Shown piece by piece: positions 14,907 to 24,685 of a DNA stretch of 64,000 bases. The DNA comes from Odiellus spinosus. Its lineage: Eukaryota; Arthropoda; Arachnida; Opiliones; Phalangiidae. The stretch spans positions 15,742,183-15,806,182 of the forward strand of contig OY987238.1 in NCBI GenBank assembly GCA_963920705.1. The letters run 5' to 3'. Every line of letters starts with the position of its first letter. Positions within the stretch are counted from its first letter, which is position 1. The notes under the pieces were generated by a model. The model saw only the letters and a program-made list of their open reading frames with translations, ran no database searches and was not told the origin of the DNA. The translations under genes were made by a program, and so were the position numbers.

Positions 14907-17454
14907 AAAACTTGGGCCGCTCGCGACAATTTTGTATAAATTAAATAAATTAAAATTTCTAAAAAATTAAATATTTTTAAGAAATTCTTCCAAAAAACCA
15001 TTCAACCCTGAAAAACTGGGGTTTTTATTAATGGTTTCTGGGTGGAACGAAACCTTTTAATTACCCCCCAATTATATTTTTCGTAACAATTTCATTCTGC
15101 ATTGAATTAGTTGAATCATCATTCCCGTAACATAACCTAACCCAAATTAACTCTTCCTACGCGATTCTAAGACGTTATTTATCGTGGCTGGGGACGGGGG
15201 ATTGATCCTCGACTGATTAAGATAAGATTAGGCTGTGTTTTTCGCCATGTTTAAACGAAAGAAGATAGAAGAAATAGAACGAAGTAAGAATAATTTTTAT
15301 AATTTGAACGATTACTCCTGAAGCGTAATTAAGTAATATAAAGTTTTCATTTCTGTCTGGGATTATAGATTGTCTTTGGAAAGCAAAAACTGTCAGCGAA
15401 TACTAGGAGGGAACCTCAACTACAGTTTGCTTTCGCTAACAAGCGTAAAATCATCAACCGGATAAAATGTCCAGCTTTTTTTGGCATTTTAAAGTTTCGA
15501 ATACGGCGTTTTTATTAATGGAAGGGAATCTCGAGAAAACGGAAATTTATAATGCGTAAGTTTAAGCCTACAATTGTTGTTTCGAGTTGTGACTCTATAG
15601 GAGACTCGGGATTGATGCTATTTTGGACACTCTTGTAAAAAATATTACGGGGTTTTCTGTATTTCTGGGAGGGAAGGGACAGACGTGGGAAACCAATCGC
15701 GTGAGGACTTAATCTACGGGGGAAGAGGGGAAATCTTATTCCGACGGTGGCGGCGAAATTCGGAGCCTAAAACCAAAATTGGGAGGTTAATAGGAAATTT
15801 TGTATTGATTATTTATAATAATGCTTTTAGAAATATAGGCAAATATAGGAGATTTGATGAAATTATAGGCAAATATAGGAGATTTGCTACGTTTAAATAT
15901 TAGGTTTTAAATATGAACTTCTAATAGAAGTCGCGTGTCTTATTTGGGGCTTTTTAAAGCCCCCTTTATTTCGTAATCTAAAAGTAAACGCAGTTCCAAA
16001 GAAGAAGGCACTCGACCCGTGTTCCCAAAACCTACAATTTCTTTGTTATTGTTGTTTTTCAGCCGTAACTTTATTGAAAGTCTTTAATTTTTGTAGTTTT
16101 TAAGGTCTTGTAATATATTAACCAGATGGTTAAGCCCGAAATATAAAGCCAAACCCCCTGAGAGCCCATTGACAACCTAAATATTATCACTAATAAGAAT
16201 ATTACCACTAATAATTAGAATATTATATCTAATAATAATAATAATAGAAGCAAAGTTGTTGGGAACCGCGGATGGTGCCGCCAAGCCTCTCTTTCTCTCC
16301 CTGAGATTCCCTAAATATCATATTTATTATTAGAATTGTCATTTAAGTAGAAATGAGTTCCGCAGCATTCGGGTCCCTTTTAGTATATCCTTAAGCCTAA
16401 CCTCGTCATTCACGAGACTACGCCTTTAAGGCTCTCTATTTCCGGTATTTATTTACGAATTTCTATAAGACCTATCTCGTCATTTTCCCCGATTTTAAAT
16501 TCGTCGGGATTTTCGCGAACTTAACCTTTTGAAATTTATTTTTTTATTTCTCGCGAGACTTGACCTTTGGCATTTTTCCATATTTGGTTAGTTGGGATGT
16601 ATTTTAAAGGAAATATTAATTTTTGCGGCAAGACTTGACCTTTGAAGTCCTACGGCTATATCTGCCCTATCTTTATCGGCTAAATCTGCCCTTCCGCGCC
16701 TAGCTTCGCTTCGACTGAACAAGTAGTCGCGAGTGAAATTCGTCCGCTTAGAAGCGAGGAAGGGGATTTAAAAATAGCGACCTTTAACCTTTCGATTTAA
16801 AATCATCCGGGACTGAAGGAGCAATTTTAAGGATTAAAAATTTTACTCGTGATTAGCTGGTTGCATTCTCCCTTTATTTTTGAGCCCAACCAATATTTCC
16901 GTTACTTTACGGAGCGCCCCCTATAACTCCTTAATTCATTTTTTTTTTTTGGCGCCCGTCTGCCTTTAGCCTCAAACAAGCGAAGAAGAGGTACATTAGA
17001 CTGGGAAGGGACTCTACTACTACTACTACGTCATAGATTTGTCGTGGCAGGTGCGCCCTTCTAAAGAACCCCCTCCTAAGTAAGTCCGAACAACCACGCC
17101 CATAAAACTGATAGAGCGAGGGCGGGAAATCTCGATTTAGATAATCCTAAGGCGCGGATTAACGGACAACGTTGCCTTTTTCTTAATCTAACTTAATCTA
17201 TTTGAGATCGGTACTCGTTAAATAGATAATCGAATTAGTGAAGTTATTAGCTATACTAAAACTATTAGTTAAACCCCCTAATTGCCCCATATTTGTGGCT
17301 ATTAGTATCATTCGGAGTATACCTGTGTTAAGCCTAATACGAGGGTTTTAACGATCTATAGGTAAAGCGTGCTAAACTCTTAATCTCTCCTCCCTCCTCA
17401 CCGTCGCTTATACTTTTATTATAGAGCTCGGCTTTTTTAAAGGGAGAATGAAAT

Positions 17455-17645
17455 TACGAATCAAATATTAAACTAGAAATAAATTAGAAGCTTAAGCAGG
17501 AAATAAGGCTTAGCCGGATTCACGGAGATATCGCTCGTTCTTAAGTTGTTTTTACCGGTGGATTAGGGTGTTACTTAAAAGATAAGAAATCGATCAAAAA
17601 ATCTCTCGTTGTTAGGTGTCATCCTCCCTTTAAAGGAAAGACCGT
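17455..17645. repeat. Dispersed GGCTTAGC-GGATTC repeat, copy near 17.5 kb
   Basis: It shares with 47440-47780 the segments AATATTAAAC, AATAAGGCTTAGCCGGATTC and, further right, CGGTGGATTAGGGTGTTACTTAAA, followed by TCTC-GTTGTTAGGTGTCATCC and CTTTAA. Other copies are at about 10880-11050 and 22990-23240. The family is conserved over roughly 180 bp between these two copies, so it is a genuine interspersed repeat. Confidence 0.65.
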
Positions 17646-17970
17646 TTGTGATGGCTTCGTAAGAGAGCCGAAAACGCGACTCCCTATTCGGAAGTAATCG
17701 CCAGGCTTGTACGCGTGTCCTTTGGCGGTTCAGCTGCTCGGAGCAGATGCCGAAATCCCTCCCTAGATTGACCGAGCAACGGCCCAAAGAAAGGCCAACT
17801 GACCGCTACTAAGAATTACCGACTTGAGACTTAATTTCCCGCCAAAATAAATCACCCGAATGTTTCCGATAAATTTGAATAATTAAAACTGCCAACTAAT
17901 TGTAAAATCTTTATATTTACCGCGTAGTTAAAAATTTCGCGCCTTAATTAAACGTCAATTATGACTTAGA

Positions 17971-18060
17971 AATTAGTTTAAATAAGTTTTTCTAGTTAGA
18001 AATTAGTTTAAATAATTTTTTCTAATTAGAAATTAGTTTAAATAAGTTTTTCTAATTTGA
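17971..18060. repeat. Three 30-bp tandem repeats
   Basis: The unit AAATTAGTTTAAATAAGTTT plus TTCTAATTAG is repeated three times at exact 30-bp intervals with one or two substitutions. It is AT-only apart from a few bases and non-coding. Confidence 0.85.
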
Positions 18061-18737
18061 ATTATTTAAGCGAAATAAGATTAAGGCAATTTATTCGTAA
18101 CTTTCGAGGTCAGTGGTCCTTTAAGGATGAGTTTTATATCCTTGGGCGAGAGGGGAAAGTCCTAAAACATTTGAAGATCGACTTAAAAGGGCCCCCTCCT
18201 TTTAGCGCACCGTACAATTAAGAGTTAAATTAAGTTCACTAACCTTAAGGAAAAAAATTGGGTTCTACACGAAGGTAAGATTAGGGGGAATAGGCCCTCT
18301 TTGTCTCGCGCGCGGTTCAAAGGTTAAACGAAACTCTTCAGGCCTTGCTTGTCCCGATTTCCCGCCAAAATTGCCATAGCCAATCGTCAAACGTTTTTAG
18401 AATCGAGAGATTAATTTTAAATTTAAATATTAGACCATAACAAAATTGTTCTCCTTAAAGGTCGACTCTTCCTTTTAAGTCGAGCTAGCTTAGCGGGCGA
18501 AGTTGACCGGAACTAATTGTACAATCAATTTCTATGTTGCGCGCCTAAAGCCCCGTTTTCAATCATGATTTTGTTCGTAACTATTCGAATTTAGCTTATA
18601 GTTAGGGACGAAAAGGTAACTTTCTTGGTCAAACGTATCTCGATTGCAAACGAGGCTTAAGGGAAGAGCATTTTAAAGGAGCAAATATGGGAGCGGATAG
18701 CCCGGGCTTTAAAGCCGGATTCACACTGAGCTATTTT

Positions 18738-18802
18738 GACGCGTTTGACGCTCGCTCGCGCGCTAATGATACTTCTACGAGCGCGCGAGTGTCAAACGCG
18801 TG
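18738..18802. repeat. GC-rich inverted repeat
   Basis: ACGCGTTTGACGCTCGCTCG at 18739 onward pairs with AGCGCGCGAGTGTCAAACGC ending near 18801. Arms are about 22 bp, with a short insertion in the left arm and a loop of about 16 nt. It lies at the start of an unsupported 93-codon frame (18736-19017), which is therefore unlikely to be coding. Confidence 0.6.
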
Positions 18803-21255
18803 AAAATATATCCGCGCGCGTTCGCCTTTACGGTCTCGCTATTACATATTTGGCAGCAAATCTGTCGCTTATATATTCTTTGACCATATGCGGATCCAAA
18901 GGCGAGTGCCAGATGCGGTTCGCGACACTCTTAAGACTATTAAAAGTGTATCGAATACTATCTGGCGTCGCGCCACGAGTGTCTTCAGACAACGACGCTC
19001 TCGTCCTTGGAACGTAAAAACATTTCCCGTTATCTAAGAGTTAGGCTAGACGGATTATAGAAGTTAGGGCTTCCTTCTTTAACGGGGTGAAAATAAGATT
19101 GACCTTGACACCTATTACTATATATATTTGCCCCCCCCCCCCTTTTCCTTGTTTCGGGACTCGGGAGGCGTAGATGGGAGAAAAATTCCCGTTTCTTCTA
19201 CTAATAAAGTATACGTATACCCATCTGGACTTGGCCAATGCCATTGTCATCATTTGACGCCATTTGTTTTTCTTCTAATATAATTAGTACTTTTCATTCG
19301 TCGAGATTTCCCGGAGCTGATAAAACTTCACTCCTATTGGCGGGTTTCCACCTCGTCTTTTTATCCCAATTAAAAACTAGAAAAAAGTGCAATTGGGTCG
19401 AGTGTCTTCTTCTTCGGCTTGTTTAGTTTTAGACTGAGAAACAATTTGGTTTGTATTTGAATCCTATATTGGGGAATACTCCTATATTTTCCTATAATAT
19501 CTTGTAGGAAAACGAGAAAATTTCCATCAATTTATAAGTTTATTTAAGTTTTTGTCGCGCCCACCCTGAGGAGAAATAAAAGCGATTGTCCGTTATAAAT
19601 AGACCAGTAAATAATGACTCCGGCGCAGGTGATGTCTTTTCCGTTACGCGGGGCGCAAGACGCGCGAATTTTACTAGAAGATGGAATAAATAATTCTTCC
19701 GAGAAGCCCGGTGTTTATATTTTAAAGTATATAACGGAAAAAATCAAAACAGCGGCCCTGATTACGGCGACGGCACGCGCCAAACCGCGGCCTTCTAATT
19801 TGCTAGTCAAAAATCGGTGGCGCGTGACCTCCACCCCCTGGCACCCACCTCCCTCTCTCTCTTCATTTCTTTCTCTGCACGCGCGCGCCTATTATCGGCA
19901 CGCGACCCCCAACACACCCATTATTAGCCAATTACCCTTCAACTAGAAATAAATGCACGCGCCATTTTAAGGTCAAACGGGCACGCGCCGCCAATTAACA
20001 TTCGACCGCTTCTCTTTGTATCGAAATTAAGTTATTGTTGACCAATAACGCGTTAACTTTAACCACGTGACGGTAAATAATTTAAATCCTGGTTAAGCGC
20101 CTGTAAAAGTGTTCCAACCTGGGCGCTCCGGTGTTACGGGTGAAGCCCAACCTATTGCACCTTTCTCCAACAAAGCTACGAACTTCGGTAATTTTAATAC
20201 GTTGATTTTACCGGAAATTATGGGAAAAATTAAGTTTCAATACGAAGTTCTAATAAAAACACCTTTTTTGGTTTAATACCTAAGAAAGTTAAAACCACGT
20301 TATTTTTAATTCCGGAAACTAAACGAGCTTAATTTAATTTCCCAAAACATTTTTCAATTAATTTCAATAGTTTTTAAGCGCCATAGTTATTAAAAAAAAC
20401 ATGGAAAAATTGAAAATTAGTCAAAATGATAGGAAAATTATCATTATTATAGGTGTTATGCAATGAAAACCATAAACTAGGTTATCTCTCGTTTTCATCA
20501 TTACTACTTCGCGTTAACGCCGTAATTGATGTAACATTCTTTAAGCTATAGTTGACCATTAACCGGATAACGCATTTTCTAAGGCGTATATTTATTTATT
20601 CGATAAAATGGAAATCGACTGAGATTTTATTTTATTCAATATCCCCTTCGTAAACGAGTCTGATGTCGTGATCTTTCAAACTCGGCACGCGTTCTCTTAA
20701 ATAAATGATGGCCTTTTACCCGCAGTACCCTCCTCTCCCTGTCCCGGACCCCCTCGAGCCAATCAGGGCAACCCCCCTCCCTCCCTTCCTAACTTCTAAC
20801 CCGAATGGTTTGGTGGGTGGGATATTTCTAGCTTGAAACAAAGCCTGCTGAGGAAAAAGCGCCGCTAGTCATTCAGGTATCTACCTACCTATCTCCCTAA
20901 CGCGTGCCGAACGCCAGGTGAGAAGATAGGAATCATTCGCCTCTTTGAAAAGGCGATGGAAGCCTCGAGCTAGATACTCGCCAAGGGATAGTATCGCCAA
21001 ACAAATTCAGCTTCCGCCCCGGTTCAATCGAAAGCTTCGAAGCTAAGCGTAAGACGTCGTAAGAAACTTTCCCTTTACTAACGTAGATTGACTCTGTATC
21101 GGGTGATTAGTTTTACGTTGTAGTCGGCGCGCTCCCTTGAATCGGGGACACTCGAGTTGTTGGCGTAAGTCAAGATGACTGCCGGGGATCTCCCCCCTCT
21201 ATCATTCGCTCTCTTTCTCTCTCTCCAGGAACGCGAGGGCTTAAAAACATAAATA

Positions 21256-21265
21256 TATATAAAAG
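21256..21265 (+). promoter_or_regulatory. TATA box candidate for the bHLH gene
   Basis: TATATAAAAG lies 251 bp upstream of the bHLH start codon. A CAGTCC initiator-like sequence at 21291 follows at a distance typical for a TATA-driven start. It is preceded by a TC-rich stretch (21215-21230). An E-box CAGGTG at 20915-20920, a type bound by achaete-scute factors, is 600 bp upstream of the ATG. Function is inferred from position only. Confidence 0.4.
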
Positions 21266-21515
21266 CGAATGGTCGAGTCGCTCGATCTGACAGTCCACTT
21301 TGATAACCCCGTTGAAACGGACCAGCTACCATCATCGTCCAATTAAACCCGCGCCCTATCACTTTAAAGTACTTATACTATTCTGGTATCGTTAGTTTCG
21401 CGACATCAAGTACTTCGACAAGTACTCGTCTTTTTCTTGTCGAAGTTCGAGACGATGTCCGCCTAACCCTCGCGAAGCTCTTTACATAAAGTCATCTTCG
21501 TTCGGATAAAGAAGA

Positions 21516-23582
21516 ATGAGATTAAACGAGTGGCAACCTTGCGGGAACGGAGTTAACTCTTCGTCGGACGCTGTGACGTCGTCGGACGATTTCGCCCGCT
21601 TGTACGGTTTCGAAGACGACTCGATTAACGACAGTTCCTCCTTGTCCGCTGACGGAGACGAATGGCGACGCGATCGTGTCGGAGACCGGACCACTTACGC
21701 CACGCGGACCAAACCGAATAACGTAGTTGGCAAAACGTCGACGGACAACCAAGCGCCTTCGGTCAACCAGACGGCCAATGACGGCAAGAAGAAGAAAGGA
21801 GGCGGAAGAAATCGTCCGTCCAATTACAAACACGTTCCTCATCGGGAAAAACCGCCGCATTTGGTGGCCAGAAGAAACGCCAGGGAAAGACGAAGGGTTC
21901 AAGCCGTCAACACCGCTTTCGCCAGGTTAAGGAAATGCGTCCCTCTCGAGAATAGGAATAAAAGACTCTCCAAGGTCAAGACCCTACAAAGGTACCCAAT
22001 CATCAACCGCACCCACTCCTAATACCTAATCAATTTCCCGCGTAATTATTATTATTATTATTATATTAGTTATTCCGCGGGTAATTGTAAGCCCGCGTAA
22101 TAACTTGCAAAAAAGGGGTTTTTGGGCAACCCGCACCGTCATATTTCCCTTAATGACTGTAAGGTCTTTGAACCATTCCTATCTAGGATTCGAGCTCGTT
22201 AATTACAATTATTGAAGCGACGCTCTTACTGATTTTCCAATAATTCCAAACGCGATATTTTAGTGAAAATAAACAGGAAATTCGCGCTTTTTATTCGGAA
22301 GTTCCGTTTTATTTTGTTCCCGAAGTTTCTTAAAATCTGGTCAACCCAGAGACGAAGTATGAAAAAACCAAAAATATTATTTCGGCGTAGGGGGGGCGAC
22401 GCGTTGCAAAAATTGGTGAGAGCGTCGCTTTAAAACAACCCGCGTATATAAAGTTTAGCCCTATTTGAATAAAGTGACGGGCTTCCATTTCTCGCTCGAT
22501 CATCGAAATGGAAAATTAGTTAGAAACGAAGAAATTTCCAATTATAATCTCGGATCAAGTCTTACAACTTGAAAAATATGAGGACATCGAATGTCCCGAA
22601 ACTCTAAAAGGTAACGAATTAATTTGCGTCTCAGGGCGATCGAATACATCAACAATTTGCAAGATCTCTTGGACGATTACGAAGCCATCGGTTCTTCCAA
22701 CTCTTTGACCGTGACGTCGTCGTTCGGCGGCGGTTCCTTACAAACCGGATTCGTCTCCCAACATCAAAACCTGGCTCCGAGCGTCCTCGTCAACTGCGCT
22801 TCCGGTCAACGGAGCTCCCCCGTCGTCGCCTCCTCTTCCTCTTCCACCGTCAACGTCAACAAGAACTTCGGTAGCCATCATCAACTGCCCTTCGACAATT
22901 CCTCCCTCGTCATGGACCACCTGGACGATTTCGCTAGCGTCGTCGATAAAGAAAATCAAGGAAACCAAAGATGGCTAGCTCTAGAAAATGTACGAAACTA
23001 CTTCCTTCTATTATTATCATCCATTCCTTCGAGTTTAAATAGGCTTAATCCACCAGTAAACAAAAGTCAAAATAGGCTTAGCCGAATTCGCGGAGATATA
23101 CCGAATCACTTAGAATTGATGGGTCATGGACCAATCGAATGTTCTTGGGAGTCGCGTTTAAGATCTCGCCTTAACGACGGGCCTTCGATGATTGGTTACT
23201 GACCCATCAACGGGAATAAATTCAGCCGAAGTTTTTAAAAAAATTAGTTTTCATTCTCACTTTGAAAGAAACTCGGGCAATTTTGAACAACAGTCCCCGG
23301 ACGCCATTCACTATATAACCTAACCTAACCTTACCTAAACCTTACGTAACCTAACCCAATGTTCACTTTTTGTGGGGAAAATAGAAAAATAAATAAAACA
23401 AAATGGCGTCCGGGGACTATTGTTCAAAATAGCCGAAACTCGTGGTCGTAATTATAATTTCTGGGCCTAAAAGTATAGCTTGTTGCGATTAATCTTTTCA
23501 GAGCGTGATCCCCGATAGTTTCGGCTCTTTCATTCCTTTCTACGACGACTTCAACCCGGCGGCTGGTCCTCTTCACGCGTGA
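21516..23582 (+). CDS. Achaete-scute-like basic helix-loop-helix transcription factor
   Basis: Three exons in phase: 21516-21991, 22635-22989 and 23502-23582, giving 303 aa. The N terminus is Ser/Asp-rich. A lysine/arginine stretch (about residues 91-100) precedes the bHLH at about residues 118-172: basic region [16 protein letters not shown], helix 1 [10 protein letters not shown], a short loop, and helix 2 [42 protein letters not shown] and LQDLLDD are achaete-scute hallmarks, and the loop is short as in vertebrate ASCL proteins. Members bind E-boxes as heterodimers with E proteins and act as neural or secretory cell-fate regulators. The region after the domain is Ser/Thr-rich and ends with an acidic-aromatic tail. 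An intron interrupts helix 2. Reading past the 22989 donor would continue to a stop at 23202, but that extension lies inside a dispersed repeat, so the spliced model with a CTTTTCAG acceptor at 23501 is preferred. Exon 3 (26 codons) is the least certain part. Confidence 0.88.
22992..23245. repeat. GGCTTAGC foldback-family copy in bHLH intron 2
   Basis: Contains GGCTTAATCCACCAGTAAAC (reverse complement of the GGTGGATTA segment at 17.5 and 47.7 kb) and AATAGGCTTAGCCGAATTCG, then CGGAGATA as in the other copies, ending near CCCATCAACGGGAATAAA, which matches CCTTCAACGCGAATAAA near 47595. It explains the apparent extension of the exon 2 open frame beyond its donor. Confidence 0.6.
23270..23430. 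mobile_element. MITE with 26-30 bp terminal inverted repeats
   Basis: The left terminus ATTTTGAACAACAGTCCCCG, continuing GACGCCATT to about 23298, is the reverse complement of the right terminus AATGGCGTCCGGGGACTATT, continuing GTTCAAAAT to 23430, with one mismatch. The 100-bp interior contains several CCTAACC motifs. It lies in intron 2 of the bHLH gene. It has no coding capacity, so it must have moved in trans if it is a transposon. No unambiguous target duplication is visible. Confidence 0.7.
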
Positions 23583-24685
23583 CGAACGCGTGCTGAGATC
23601 AAACATCACGATTTCTCTCGATCGAGAGAACTCTCGAAAGGTGATCGAGTTCGACGACGTCGGCTACTTCTTCGCCTCTTAACAAATTATTAATCGAGGG
23701 ATAATTTTAATTTAATCCAATTTCTCACTAAAGCGACGCTGTATTAAATATTTAAAGGCCCCATCTGCTCTAGAATTTGCCCCTTTAAAATCATCTTCCC
23801 TCAAGCGCGTCGCCTAGCTTTGACCGCCCAATTTGTTAAAGAAACGAGGCGACTTTAAAGGGGCTTTACGAAACGTTTGATACAACTAAGATGGTATTAT
23901 TTACTTCGCGTTCTTTCACGCTTTATTTTATTCCTCGAAACGCACCGAAGGTTTTTTTAGTCTGGCCAACGTAGGTGGCTTTATTCTAGTCAAATGCCTT
24001 ATGTAAATAAATTACACGCAATAAAATTTTACTAACACGTCAACTAACTTTCTTTTAGGCTTAACACTATTCCCGACCAAAAATTAATCCCGTCGAAAAC
24101 AAGCGGTGTTGAGTTTTAGCGTACACGCGCTATACTCTCGTTTAAGGGATAGTTAGTAGTACTACTATCGCCTCAGACTCTAATAATTCGCCACTAAGGT
24201 GTTGATCCATTCGCGAAGCCGTATAAAAACCAAAACACCTCGGGTTTTCGCCCTTGGCCGATAAGATTAATTTTTAATCTACTCTTTTACCAAGAGCGCG
24301 AAAAATTTAAAAACTCGCCTACTTCATCCTATAGAAAAGGAGCTGGAAATAATCCGAGTTAAATCTAAATTAATAAGTAGAAATTCAAACTTATATTCCC
24401 CCTCTCTTTCGATTGTTATTTTAATGGTTGCCAGGTTATAACGTTGAAAGAGCTGGAAATAACAAGAGTTACATCGTATCTAAATTAATAATTAAAGTAA
24501 AAATGAAATTTATTTCCCAGTATCCATATTTTCTTTTTTATGTCAGGACCATTTTCGGCGCTACTTATGGAAATTATGCAAAATCAATAATCGTCTGCTA
24601 TAATCAATTTTTCTCTGGTTAGAGGTCTTCCGTCATCGATTGGGAATAATTAGCGGAAAATAACGAGCGTTTAGGGTAATTAAAA
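23583..24685. other. Spacer between bHLH gene and SYAP1
   Basis: Contains one solo copy of the CTTTAAAG-bounded 155-bp family (about 23750-23870) and two AATAAA hexamers (about 24004 and 24019) that could serve the bHLH transcript. No further gene is seen. The 200 bp before 24686 are AT-rich without a clear TATA box. Confidence 0.5.

Larger units (their letters stand above)
14907..20600. other. Long spacer between Ral and the bHLH gene, no gene supported
   Basis: Frames of 60-110 codons at 15685-15903, 17575-17787 (minus), 18736-19017 and 19614-19946 show no recognisable family and no splice-consistent partner. Repeats seen are two direct copies of a GGCAAATATAGGAGATTTG unit (15837-15890), trinucleotide ACT repeats near 17011, a copy of the GGCTTAGC foldback family (about 17455-17645), three 30-bp tandem copies at 17971-18060, an inverted repeat at 18738-18802 and a 12-nt C run at 19131-19142. 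Confidence 0.5.

Noticed and set aside
15244..15535. Possible two-exon frame starting MFKRKKIEEIER
   Set aside because: The donor after the first segment is phase 1 while the open downstream frame needs phase 0; in the correct phase it stops after about a dozen codons.
19614..19946. 110-codon frame upstream of the bHLH gene
   Set aside because: No recognisable domain, low-complexity Ser/Pro region, no splice or promoter support.
22990..23202. Continuation of the bHLH exon 2 frame to a stop at 23202
   Set aside because: The extra sequence is a copy of a dispersed repeat and a GT donor with a matching phase-0 downstream exon exists at 22989/23502.
23310..23360. CCTAACC-rich stretch as interstitial telomere
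   Set aside because: It is enclosed exactly by the inverted termini of a small element and is too short and irregular to be a telomeric tract.
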